Assembly: GCA_964023205.1 (NCBI GenBank)
Contig: OZ026839.1
Span: 15,344,386 to 15,408,385 of the forward strand
Length of the DNA stretch: 64,000 nt
Source: Lutraria lutraria
Lineage: Eukaryota; Mollusca; Bivalvia; Venerida; Mactridae
Direction: 5' to 3'
In this document: piece by piece, positions 22,342 through 34,040 of the stretch
Layout of the letters: each line of letters starts with the position of its first letter
Numbering within the stretch: the stretch's first letter is position 1
The notes under the pieces: model-generated
What the model saw: only the letters and a program-made list of their open reading frames with translations
What the model was told of the DNA's origin: nothing
Databases searched by the model: none
Position numbers and translations under genes: made by a program

Positions 22342-24545
22342 CAAGAGGGCCATGATGGCCCTATAAATGCTCACCAGGAGAAAAGGAGATTAACATTGTT
22401 GAAGTTTTCTATACGAGTCTAAGTAAGATCAAGTGACCCATCTGGGCCGTTTTTTATCCCATGACCATTATATGAACAGATTTAAAAGAGGTCCATTAGA
22501 CACAGCTAGATACCAAATATCTTAGCTCTAGGCCTTGTGGTTTCGGAGAAGATTTTTTAAATTGTTCCTATATAAAATAGAATAAACCCCAGGGCAGGGC
22601 TAATTTTGACCCCGGGGCCATAATTTGAATAAACTTGGTAGAGGTCCACTAGACAATGTCACATACAAAATATCTAAGTTCTAGGCCTTGCGGTTTCGGA
22701 GAAGAAGATTTTTTTAATTTTCCTATATAAGTCTATATAAATCAAGTGACCCCCGGGGCGGGGCCAATTTTGACCCTAGGGCAATAATTTGAACAAACTT
22801 GGTAGAGGTCTACTACACAATGCTACATACCAAATATCTTAGCTCTAGGCCTTGTGGTTTCGGAGAAGAAGATTTTTTAAATTTTCCTATATAAAATAGA
22901 ATAAACCCCAGGGCCCGGCTAATTTTGACCTCGGGGCCATAATTTGAACAAACTTGGTAGAGGTCCACTAGACAATGCCACATACCAAATATCTAAGCTC
23001 TAGGTCTTGCGATTTCGGAGAAGATTTTTAAAATGTTTCTATATAAGTCTATATATAAATCAAGTGACCCCCGGGGCGGGGCCAATTTTGACCCTAGGGC
23101 AATAATTTGAACAAACTTGGTAGAGGTCTACTGGACAATGCTATATGCCAAATATCTTAGCTGTAGGCCTTGTGGTTTCAGAGAAGATTTTTCAAATTTT
23201 CCTATATAAAATAGAATAAACCCCAGGGCAGGGCAAATTTTGACCCCGGGGCCATAATTTGAACAAACTTGGTAGAGGTCCACTAGACAATGCCACATAC
23301 AAAATATCTAAGCTCTAGGCCTTGCGGTTTCGGAGAAGAAGATTTTTTTAATTTTCCTATATAAGTCTATATAAATCAAGTGACCCCCGGGGCGGGGCCA
23401 ATTTTGACCCTAGGGCAATAATTTGAACAAACTTGGTAGAGGTCTACTACACAATGCTACATACCAAATATCTTAGCTCTAGGCCTTGTGGTTTCGGAGA
23501 AGAAGATTTTTTAAATTTTCCTATATAAAATAGAATAAACCCCAGGGCCCGGCTAATTTTGACCTCGGGGCCATAATTTGAACAAACTTGGTAGAGGTCC
23601 ACTAGACAATGCCACATACCAAATATCTAAGCTCTAGGCCTTGCGGTTTCGGAGAAGATTTTTAAAATTTTTCTATATAAGTCTATATATAAATCAAGTG
23701 ACCCCCGGGGCGGGGCCAATTTTGACCCTAGGGCAATAATTTGAACAAACTTGGTAGAGGTCTACTGGACAATGCTATATGCCAAATATCTTAGCTGTAG
23801 GCCTTGTGGTTTCAGAGAAGAAGATTTTTCAAATTTTCCTATATAAAATAGAATAAACCCCAGGGCAGGGCCAATTTTGACCCCGGGGCCATAATTTGAA
23901 CAAACTTGGTAGAGGTCCACTAGACAATGCCACATACAAAATATCTAAGCTCTAGGTCTTGCGGTTTCGGAGAAGATTTTTTTAATGTTCCTATATAAGT
24001 CTATATAAATCAAGTGACCCCCGGGGCGGGGCCAATTTTGACCCTAGGGCAATAATTTGAACAAACTTGGTAGAGGTCCACTAGACTATGCTACACACCA
24101 AATATCAAAGCTCTAGGCATTGTAGTTTTTGACAAGAAGATTTTTTAAATTTCCTATATAAGTATATGTAAAATCAAGTTACCCCCGGGGCGGAGCCAAT
24201 TTTGACCCTAGGGGAATAATTTGAACAAACTTTGTAGAGTTCCATTAGACAATGCTACATACCAAATATCTAAGCTCTAGGCCCTGTGGTTTCAGACAAG
24301 AAGATTTTTAAGTTTTTTTCTATTTGTTGCCATAGCAACCAGAATTTTTAATGAAATTTAATTTTTTGAACAACTTTGAAAGGGGACCACCCAAGGATCA
24401 TTCCAACCAAGTTTGGTTGCAATCGGCATAGCGGTGAAGGAGGAGATGTTGTTTTAAGTAAACATGGACGCCACGTAATCGTAACGACGCACGATGGACG
24501 CAGGGCGATCACAAAAGCTCACCCTGAGCACATTCGTGCTCTGGG
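22342..24545 (-). mobile_element. Hairpin-ended repeat, family B, with expanded tandem core
   Basis: The hairpin AGAGGGCCATGATGGCCCT marks one end (22342-22362). About twelve units of ~158 bp follow. The other end (24370-24540) contains CGACGCACGATGGACGC and AAAGCTCACCCTGAGCAC, as in other copies, but lacks the final GAGCTAAAAA, so it is cut where the next element begins. No genes are present. The hairpin end is shared with family A, which argues for mobilisation by the same machinery. Confidence 0.75.
22470..24330. repeat. Tandem array, 158-bp monomer with 634-bp higher-order period
   Basis: Each monomer contains AACAAACTTGGTAGAGGTCY, AAATATCTAAGCTCTAGGCC and a GACCCCCGGGGCGGGGCC or CCCCAGGGCAGGGC segment. 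Diagnostic variants recur 634 bp apart: GGGCCCGGCT at 22911 and 23545, and CTGTAGGCCTTGTGG at 23161 and 23795. The array has therefore grown by duplication of four-monomer blocks. Confidence 0.85.
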
Positions 24546-24770
24546 TCCGTATTCATAAAGCTCCTAAGGGAAAAATATTCCTTAAGTTTAAGGATTTTCC
24601 TTAGATTTCTATGATTTTCCCTTAGATATTGTAAAATTCCTTAGGTGCTATTCATAAAGCTCCTTAACTATTTTTTTCCCTTAAGTTGGTCGATTTTCTC
24701 CTTAAAAGTTAAGGTACCTAGGTAGGTTCCTTAACTTTAAGGAAAAGGTTAAGGAAAAAATAAAATGGCC
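24546..24770 (+). repeat. Orphan Harbinger-like terminus
   Basis: GGTCCGTATTCATAAAGCTC begins just where the family B repeat breaks off. A second copy (TATTCATAAAGCTCCTTAA) follows about 100 bp later, and CCTTAAG/CCTTAG motifs recur between. This terminal plus subterminal layout parallels the Harbinger-1 ends. I could not find the matching inverted end in the window, so the element is truncated or its other end has decayed. Confidence 0.4.
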
Positions 24771-25990
24771 GAATTATAGACGCTACACATCGCTATTCTC
24801 ACAATTTATCAAGACAGAAGACAAATCAAGCAAGACCGGCATTGTAAGTATGATGTTTATGCATAAATTTATGATAAGTGATATTCAACTGCGCATATAT
24901 TCCCGGATATTTTCAATACGGGCACGGATTTTAACATATTCTGCGGCGCAAATTTTGGTTGCAGCGTTCGTTGTGTTCGTCCGCAATTGTCGTATGATTT
25001 GATGGTGTTAATAGCGAATGTGCTATTATTTCACGTTTTAAATAGTGTGTTTGCGACTTAGGCTCAATTGAAGCACTATTTTACGATGAATAGTGCAATC
25101 ACCACCCATTTTCCGAAGTAACAGTCGTTCGGATAATGCAATTCGGACAATCACATATATCTAATTACATTCTCTGGACGGATGCAAGGCAGTGACAGAT
25201 ATTGAGATAATGACACGCATTTGCTTATATATGATTGAAGTCACTACACTTTTAAGTTACAACCTTGAAAATCTGAGGATTAACCACTTCATTTTGAAAG
25301 CAATTTGTTACCGCAATGCTGGATGGACGTTTTGAGTGTTCTGTTCCTGACTTTATTCTCTTGTAATATATAAACTCACCCAGATGTAGCTTTGTGCTGA
25401 CTGTTCATTTCTCAACTAACTTTTATCTGACTTTGCACTGTTAACAGTAGGGTTCTCTGTTGACCCTTAAAATGGCATTTTAACTCTTGAAATTTGCAAA
25501 ACAAGGTTTTTGACTCGTGTCTGAGAATTGGAACCAAAGTGTCAAATTCACTATTACTCTAGCAGCTCAGCTAATGGTCATTTTGAAATTCATACCGGAA
25601 CAAACTACATGTATATATCAACTTCAATGAGATACTGCACAACTTCTTCATTCAATTATTGGACATGACAGAGGTGATTAATGAAACGTACAAGGTCAAT
25701 GTACGGCAGTTGGACGCCACAGCAATGTGAAATTTTTAAAATATATATAAGAACATACCAATGTATAATTATGTGCAGTCAGAGAAGAATTGTTGGCACA
25801 ATAAAGTGAACTAGACTTATTGGGAATTTGTATGAAATGGACTTCTTATGTATATGTTTACAGTAATTCAATATAATGGGTCATTGAAAAGATTTTGATG
25901 AATGAAGACTTATTTGATAATCTAATACAAATAATGACATGAAGATGATTTAAAATTATGGATTCATCATTACAACCATTCTATACATAG
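24771..25990. other. No gene seen
   Basis: AT-rich spacer without a supported coding frame, RNA gene or terminal repeat. Confidence 0.4.
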
Positions 25991-25992
25991 AG

Positions 25993-26137
25993 GATATTAA
26001 ATGAGTGTGGATTCCGTATTGAATTTATTGAACGAGTTGAATAAAACAGTATGAAGCGAGCCTCTGGCGAGCTTCATACAGTTTTTTTGAACGAGTTCAA
26101 TAAATTCAATACAGAATCCACACGAATTTGATATTCT
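25993..26137. repeat. Fold-back hairpin element 1
   Basis: Two arms of about 65 nt are inverted copies (left arm contains GTATTGAATTTATTGAACGA, right arm its complement) around a short centre GAGCCTCTGGCGA. Only about ten positions differ. The transcript or single strand would form a very long hairpin. There is no coding potential. Confidence 0.8.
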
Positions 26138-26667
26138 TTTTATCACATACCTTGAAAATACCTGAAAATCAACATACCTGTTTGACACTGCTACTAATAA
26201 CAAGAGTGACACATTCGTAATAAGGCTTTTTAATCAGGTGCACAAAAAATAGTTCCACTATGAAACATCGTAAAAGATAAGATAATTTTTATTTTTTATT
26301 GTTCCATAACATTACATAATTTGGGAGAAAAAAAAGAATCAACGCAGTAAATGTCTACAGTACAGTGCTGTATGCTTTAAATATCACGTTAAGGATTATG
26401 CCCTGTAATTCACTTCCGGTGAAATCGACAAACATCGACACAGTCGGCTATTCTCGGGAAGAAAACCGAAGCGCATTTCGGGATTGATCGGTTAGACTCG
26501 GGTCGAGTTATATTTAGTAGGAAATGGGATTTCCCAATAAGTCACGTGACAACTTGGAGTTTCGCATCATGGCGGCGCGCGTCAAGCGTAGAAAATTTAC
26601 AAAGAAATCGAGTAAATGCAGCGCTTTAGGAGCGCTAAACTAGTGTTTTATTACCACACATACAACA

Positions 26668-28146
26668 TGAAATATGATTGTGATCGATTAGACATGTTGA
26701 GCAGTAAGTGTATTGCATTAATTGAAGAATATTCGGCGAATTGTGAACGCGATACGTTGAGATCAATATCAAAAAGATACCCACAGAATGAAGAAAACAG
26801 ACATGTGATGCTTTGTCACAAATACCAAGTTATGTGCAGGTAAGTCATGATAATAATAATGAATCATTCGTCTGCTTATCTCACTATATCCTACGACTCA
26901 GTATTTACTACACATTAAATAATTACTCGACACTTTGATGTATAAATTCTTGAATGAATAATTCTGAAATAAATAATGTAGTGATTAGCCTTACTAAATC
27001 AACTTTCTGGTAGGCTGATTTCATGAATGAATTTGGAAGGCTAACCTCTCAGACTGAGAGAGTTGGTCCAAATAAAAAGAAGTCTCTCTGTCCCAAACAG
27101 TCTAATAAGTTGAACTATGTAGTGTTACTGTTAGATGTAATTGTTGGGACTGACTTATGTATGACAGGCACTTGAGTAGCTCAGTGGTTAGAGCTATGTA
27201 CTAGTAAAGAAGGGGTTGACTTGTAGTTCAAGTCCAACCTCGGTTAATCGTCCGCTGGGTTTAACACAGTAACGTGTCATACTAGATGTCTATTTCAATG
27301 TTAGTTGGGTTTTTTTCTACTTCTTTTTTAAGATAATTTATAGCACATTCATTTGTTAGAATCACTTGAAGTTAATGTTTCATTGATGTTTTCTTTTCAG
27401 CATTGATTGATGGCCTTGGTGGAACTGGTCATGTTAACAAATTAACATGCTGTCAGCACAGCACTAAACATAAAGCCAGTTCGTTGAATCAATTTGCAGC
27501 TTATATGGAAAGGCAGGTGAGACATTTGTATTATTATTTAGCTTTTGATGAGGTACTGTTACCTGTAACATTTAAAATTTTCAGTTTTTATTACACTAAG
27601 ATTTTAACTTTTTATGTTTTTACACAAATCTGACCAGATTAATTATTAGCTCTGTAATAAAGTGATGGAATTATAGTCAGGTGTCACAATATGTTGCATT
27701 TTGTAAATAACCTGTCAACAGATAGTGTACCAGTTTAGACTAGGGGGTATGAGGTAAATGGTTGAATTCCCAAGGAAAAGTATTAGAATTTTCTAATTTT
27801 CTAGGTATTATTTTACTATGTATGCTTTTAGGATATTGAGATACCTTAGCAGTGAAATTGGTGAAATATTTGTAATGTACTAGTATACTTGTGCCATTTA
27901 TGTTTTACATTATTTGTTTATTTTCAAAGACTTAAAATACTTTTTAAAAGTTCAGAACTTCTGAACATTGTTCATGTCTTTGATTTTATATGATTACACA
28001 ATACCTGATAACATGGTTACTTTTTAAAACATTACTTTAGCTATAAAGAATGTTATTCTTAATTTGCAGTTCTACATTGCCTTGGAAGAATCAAACAAAC
28101 TGACGAGTGTATGGATAATACCAGACCTTGGCATTGGACTTTAACT
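26668..28146 (+). CDS. Candidate spliced gene of unknown family
   Basis: A GC-richer, CpG-bearing segment (26400-26640) precedes an exon starting MKYDCDRLDMLSSK (ATG at 26668) and ending at a good donor (CAG|gtaagt at 26840). A second exon (about 27401-27515, after TTTTCTTTTCAG) reads GGTGHVNKLTCCQHSTKHK and joins in phase with a third (from 28077, FYIALEESNKLTSVW) that ends at a stop near 28143. The phase between the first and second exon does not fit, so either the gene model is wrong or the gene is damaged. I do not recognise the protein. It has a possible C/H-rich zinc-binding segment (CCQH...H). A SINE lies in the first intron. Confidence 0.3.
27167..27300 (+). repeat. tRNA-derived SINE
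   Basis: TAGCTCAGTGGTTAGAGC (A box) and AGTTCAAGTCC (B box) are spaced as in a tRNA gene, but the anticodon arm does not fold normally. A non-tRNA segment with GCTGGGTTTAACACAGTAAC follows, as in SINEs of the tRNA class. Confidence 0.6.
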
Positions 28147-28849
28147 TGATGCATCACCATCTTTGAAGTAAGTATACTGTGGATGTACATAATTATGTGC
28201 TGACCTTTTTCCTAAGAAAAGTCAAGCTATTGTGGTCAATGTGTCTTTGTAGGCATAGATGTTGAGGTGCAAAAACTTTAATGCTGCCTATGAGCTAAAA
28301 ACTTCCTACAGATAGAAGAAAGGTATGCTTGTTTGAACGGTTAATATTCATAATCTAGCAATACTTGCTTGACTTGTGCAATAAACATGATTTGTACATA
28401 GTGATTGGCAAAAATATTTGGTTGAATCATTTGTTCAACAGTGTGCTGTTACATATGAAAATACATTCTGAGCTAACTAAACTAACTTAAGCTGCCGTTT
28501 CAAGTGGTACAGCAATTAGGTATTCTTAGTTACCGGGTATTCAACATTTATACTCTCTAAGTATTGTAGTTCCCTCAATATAATAAAGCAGAACAAATAT
28601 ATGTACATTCATACAAATCATTTTCAACTTTTATTTGTGTTCAACTTATCCTGTATAAAAACTTTTTCTTTTTGTTCTCAGGAAGCCAATCATCATGGAA
28701 AAGTTTGTCTAGCCTGTACCTTTGTAAGACAAGGCATGGCATGTCTTGTACTGTTGATACTGCCTGACAGAAGCAAGGTTTCAACAATCTTACTTGTAAG
28801 TTTATCTTGTATTAAAAGAACTAGCATTAACAGTTATGACTAAGATTAT

Positions 28850-30640
28850 GGAATATCTAGGTAGAATTATTGTCAGCATTATTTTTATTGTTTTATTGCA
28901 CATCATGTATACTCTTTCATGTGATGAAGCCATCCATCTAGCTTATGGAAGATACATGTAGATTGTTCTACCCAGATGACAGATCATGCATCACCATTAA
29001 AACTGGAGAGTCACCATAATACCTATATTGTGTCAATGTCACTTCAAATCCATTTAATATATTATTGATTATAAATAATATTGCAATGGATTAGTCAGAA
29101 TGTTATGAATTGTAACTAAGCATTAGCCTAATTTGGTTGACTGTTGAGTTTACTAATTGATATTTCTTGTTGATTTGTTTTTAGTTCTTGGATGACAGAT
29201 GCCTCACATTATACGGTTGACTGCTATGGAAGTTCAGACTGGATCAGTGTTCAGTAAATATGTATTTCCTGAGATACCCATCTCAGAGTCAGCGGACCAT
29301 ATAGCTGGTAAAGCCATTGCTTGAAAGGAAATGATTGTGAATGGAAATCAGCTGATGCTCTTCTTTTTAAGTGTGCCTTAGATATTCCCAATACTTGTAT
29401 TGACATGTAAAAACACTGACTTTTATGAACACTTGAAATTTACTGTTTGTGGACTGCACAATACATCCACGACTAAGAATACTGAATAGTGAAGGACAAC
29501 TTACTGTGTGTTAGAAACTGTAAATGAATATTAGAAACAAACATTTCATATTTAGTGAAGTATTTAAATCTCAGATAGTTCTTTCATTTAGCTATGGCTA
29601 CATATTTTTTCCATTCAAAATTTTTTTTTCATGTTACAATACAATCTATTTTTAGTAACAATGACCTCAACATTGACCCAAGGGTCACTAAAAGCATTCC
29701 TGGATTTCTTTTTATTCTTCAGGAGAGACAAACCAGCCAATTTTGATAATAATATCTTAATGCTGACAGAGGTTATACTGGAAATTAATTCTCTTTAATG
29801 AATTAAGATGAGCCAAAGATGATAATTGTATACATGTACATATATCTTCTTTCTGATGAAATGATGTTAAATTATCACTCATGTGTGATATGTTTTATTT
29901 TATAAATGTCCCTTTATGTGCATTTTACCAAATAATGGACACATATTGTCAGTGTTAACCATGTTGTTTCATAATAATGTTCAATATAGTTTTTCTCTAT
30001 TGAACTCGTAATTTACTGCTTTTAGAAATGTGGTATCAACAGTTTTACTCATCAAATATAGAAAAAATGAAACGGTCAATGTTTTTTATACTTCTATATA
30101 TTAAAACCAGTATAATATAGACAATTGTAAAGAAGATTTCAAGTCTCTACCTCCTTTCCTTCTTTCATTGTGTGGTTTAGAAGGTTGTGTTATATCTAAA
30201 ATCTTGTGAAATACGAAATTTTGCCGTGAAATGGCAAATATGAATAGTATATCTATCTGTTACTATAAGCTTTTTAAAATCATTCAAAGATTTTATTTTT
30301 GTAGTATTATGTGTCAGGTAATGATAAGTAACTTGAAAAGTATGTTTTAAATGATAATAAATAAAGTAATTGATAGTTTTGATGGTGTCAGTCATTTTTC
30401 GGAACATTGCATTTTTAGTTCAGAGGGTATGTCAGACAAATTAGTCATAGCTCGATTATTTGACGGTGAAATATTTTTATATTTCACAGAGGAGTTTCTC
30501 ATACAATGTACTAGAGATATGTAAAACAATTTTCTGATTAGTGCCTATTACGCGGGTCAGACCTTAAATGACGTGTACTTCGTGACGTGTACACAAGCTA
30601 TTGTCATGTGTGGTCTACGTACAGTTCTAGAAGTGTAATC
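28850..30640. other. No gene seen
   Basis: AT-rich spacer. A short exon-like segment after a TTTTTAG acceptor (29187-29222) has no partner. No terminal repeats or RNA genes are recognised. Confidence 0.4.
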
Positions 30641-31142
30641 TACTATTCAGTTTCTGAATCGCTGTCGAGTATACGAAGTCGTTTACGTTTTGGTTGATCT
30701 GGTGATTTACTGCTCTGATTTGGATATATGTTAATGTTAAATGTCCCCCCATACACAGGAGCACTTAATACTGAGTGAATACCTCCTGAAACCTTGAAAG
30801 TTTGCGTGGACTCCCGGCGGAATGAGTTTGCTGAATTCAACGATTGGTGTGGTTGACATGACCTTGTAGAGTTCTCAGAATTTTGTTTAAATACGTCTTC
30901 GGATGTGTTTGATGAAGGATTTCAGAAATATTTCTATGCTGATCATTGTTGATATGACTGTACCGGTTGATCGAGGAGATGTTTCTGTGACCGGAAATTT
31001 GTGCAATATGTGTAGGCGGAACATTATTGTCAGACAATTTTTGGATTAAATATTTCCTGGCACTATGATTCGACAAGTGTTTACTCGTTGGAATTTTGGC
31101 ATTTTTTATCATAGTTGACATCATGTTGATTCCAACTGCCTT

Positions 31143-32116
31143 TTTAGCTCACATGTCACAAAGTGACAAAGTGAGCTATTAGGATCACTCTCCGTCCGGC
31201 GTCGTGCGGTGTGCGTCGTCAAACTTTTTGTTGTGACCACACTAGGGGCCACATTTTTGGCTCAATTTTAGCAAAACTGGGTCAGAACATTAATATCAAC
31301 ACAATCTCGGACGAGTTCGATATTGGGCCATTTGGGGTCAAAAACTAGGTCACCAGGGCCAAATAAGGGAAAACCTTGTGAACACTTTAGAAATCACTGT
31401 TTTGAATTTATCTTCATGAAACTTTGAAAATGGGTAATTTCTGTAGTAAAATTAGGTCACTAGGGCAAATTGCTGGAAAACCTTGTGAACACTCTAGAAG
31501 TCACTGTTTTGATTGGATGATCATGAAACCTTGTCAGAATGTTTGTCTTCATAATATCTTGGACGAGTTCGAACATGGGTCATCTTGGGTCAAAAACTAG
31601 GTCGCTAGGTCAAATCTTATGAAAAACCATGTTAACACTGTAGATTTCACAGTTATTATTGGATCTTCACCAAACCTTGTCAAAATGTTTGCCTCAATGA
31701 TATGTGGGTCAAGGATGAACATGGGTCAGCCGGGTTCAAAAACTGGGTCACAGGGTCAAATCTTAGGTAAACATCTTGTAAAAGCTCTAAATGTCATGGT
31801 TTTGATTGGATCTTGGCCAAACCTTGTCAGATTGTTTGTCTTAATGATATTAAGGACAAGTTCAAATATGGGTCACCTAGGGTCAAAAACCAGGTCACAA
31901 GGTCAAATCTTAGGAAAACCTTATTAACACTGTAGATGTCAAATTTTGATCGTATCTTCACCAAACCTAGTCAGACTGTTTGTCTTAATGATATGTAAGA
32001 CAAATTCGAACATAGGTGGTCTGGGGTCAAAAACTAGGTCACCGGTTCAAAACAATGTTTTAATGAGTGAACAGTGATTGGCATGTGAGCGATATAGGGC
32101 CATCTTGGCCCTCTTG
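31143..32116 (+). mobile_element. Hairpin-ended repeat, family A copy 3
   Basis: The left end TTTAGCTCACATGTCACAAA, six to seven degenerate ~140-bp units and the right hairpin AGGGCCATCTTGGCCCT match the copy at 17891-18696. It lies inside the tyrosine recombinase gene. The uninterrupted site reads GCCTT|CTTGAA on the plus strand, so the element entered at TT with no visible duplication beyond T bases. Confidence 0.8.
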
Positions 32117-32198
32117 TTCTTGAACCAGGTGTCATCTTGAGAAGGTAAGGCTTTTGTTGTTGTAGCAATGTAGAATGGGTGGTGTGGAAGAGAATAAC

Positions 32199-32269
32199 CA
32201 GTCCGGGATATCTTAAAATTCGACAACGTTGTCGAATTTAACAACCGTTGCATAAATCAACAACTGTAA
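32199..32269 (+). repeat. Left 71-bp TIR of the 5.8-kb transposon
   Basis: It differs from the right TIR at one position (AATCAACAACTG here, AATCATCAACTG there). It includes a 24-bp perfect palindrome at 32216-32239 centred on ACAACGTTGT. A related inverted repeat, GGTTGT...ACAACC, follows at about 32270. Confidence 0.95.
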
Positions 32270-32863
32270 GGTTGTTGAATAGTACAACCTTGAACATAAT
32301 GTTCCATCGGCATTTTTCTAATCTAATCGGCACATTTTCTCTTCGACCTTTGTGACATTGAACCTCCTGACGAAAAAAACAGCGTAAGTTTTTTTCACTC
32401 GGTCGATAATTTTTTGATGAACAATGATGAAGAAAAGGTGTACCTCAGGTCTCTGTATCGGATTTCACTCCATCTAAGCATCCTTAATGATTTAATAACA
32501 TATAACTCCTTAAATTCCACACAAATGTACATAGACGTCAATTGTTTAAATATGGCGGCCATTTAACTTCTAATGAGGGTCGGTCAAAAAGTATAGCGCT
32601 TTAAGTGTTTATAAGGCGGATAAAACTATCAATATACGGCACTTATTTTGCATTACTTATTCGATGTAAAATACGTTCGAAATAGTGAATAATGATTCTA
32701 AATAGATGTAGCGACTGATTTGGTCATAGGAAAAATGAATTTTTTCAGGTCAAATATTGATAAAGATTGGTTTGATTTTCTGGTAACATTAAAGTATGCT
32801 GGTGACTAACAGATCAAACTGGCTAGAAAAATTGACATGTATTATCATTTATGTTTTAGAGAA

Positions 32864-33714
32864 ATGGAAAATCAAAAAACAACGCTTGAAAAGCTTAAAG
32901 AAACACGACCAACATTGAAAAAGGCAACAAAATACATAGAGAACAATATGGTGCGACGCTCAACATACAGTAGGAGGGCGAAATCTCTAGTAGTCGCAGT
33001 ACGTTAGGCCTATATACAAACTGTCAATACAATATTCATTATGATATTAGATATGATAAGACATGTTATAATGTCGACTTATTATTTTAACTATGGGAAT
33101 AAAAAGTTTCTTAATGTCAGCATATCTATCAGCTGAATGGCTATCTATCTGTACAAATAGTATAGATCTACAGACAGGCATTGTCAGCTTGTTTGTTCTG
33201 TGTTTGGACCTAAAGAGCCTGATTGTATGTTTTGCAACTACACATAAAAGATCATCATTAAGTCAAGTGTATGTTTTTATTTAACAGTCAATCATATTGA
33301 TATTTTCTGATCTATATTTTTTCTTATCTGAAACAGGCCATGGAATTAGAAATCCAGACAGGGTGCCATATTGACTTTAGAGTTATGCCTACTTGGCCGA
33401 GAGGGAAAACACACGCGTATCACTCTGTAGAACAACATGATGCTGAAGTACAAGAACAACCAACACTGCCTGAGCCAGAGCAAGAAAAAAGAGAACCTCT
33501 GAAACCTGTGATAAAACAGGCGCCCCAGAACTGTTGCAGGGTATGTGGCCAGACGACAGACCTGTCTTTTTGGCTTGGGTATGGGTATACAAACCCAAGG
33601 ACAAAAAGACAGGACTGTCGATACTGGGTCCATCAGAGGTGCATTGGACTGTTTTATAAAAAAGAAAGCGATTTACAGAAAGTGCCTTTCTTTTGTCCAA
33701 AACACGGACAATAG
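32864..33714 (+). CDS. PHD-like zinc-finger accessory protein of the 5.8-kb transposon
   Basis: Two exons (32864-32998 and 33337-33714) give 170 residues. The intron has GT/AG ends (donor gtacgt, acceptor aacag) and phase 0. Residues 1-45 are basic and helical (ENQKTTLEKLKETRP, RRSTYSRRAK). A proline/glutamate-rich linker (PTLPEPEQEKREPLKP) follows. The C-terminal ~60 residues carry a zinc-binding pattern: C112/C115, C139, WVH (H144), C147 and a final C165-PK-H168. This resembles PHD or other treble-clef fingers with one ligand pair changed. It is intact although its neighbours are decayed. PHD-like fingers occur as accessory or fused domains in several eukaryotic DNA transposons. A role in chromatin targeting of the element is inference. 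Confidence 0.7.
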
Positions 33715-34040
33715 TTTAGAGTTCTGAAGAAAAAAAACATGAAATTGTTAAGATAGTTTTTTTTATATTTATTGTATTATGTTGTACAGTAGAAGATCAT
33801 ATTTATTATCAAAATTGTTTTATTATACAAATTATATTTATTATTAAAGTACATTAATTTAAGTTTAAAATTCATACAATAAATGTGAATGATTGCATTT
33901 ACATGAAAGATGTTTATTTCCTGTTCTCATTTTTTAACTCTTAAAGTTTATTAACTTGTATACTGGTATGTATAAATTTATAGAACAATGTTGCCATAAG
34001 GTATGACTTTTTAACTTTCTGACAAAACTGGACTACAAGT

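Noticed and set aside
22342..24545. CRISPR-like array
   Set aside because: Regular repeats are present but there are no unique spacers; monomers abut directly and the genome is eukaryotic.
24376..24558. Plus-strand 60-codon frame
   Set aside because: It lies wholly in the conserved far end of the family B repeat and runs into the next terminus; the frame is accidental.
31619..31927. 102-codon frame with repeated segments
   Set aside because: It reads through the tandem core of a family A repeat, so its internal repetition reflects the DNA repeat, not a protein.
33346..33700. Minus-strand frames of 95 and 103 codons
   Set aside because: They are antisense shadows of the intact PHD-like gene.
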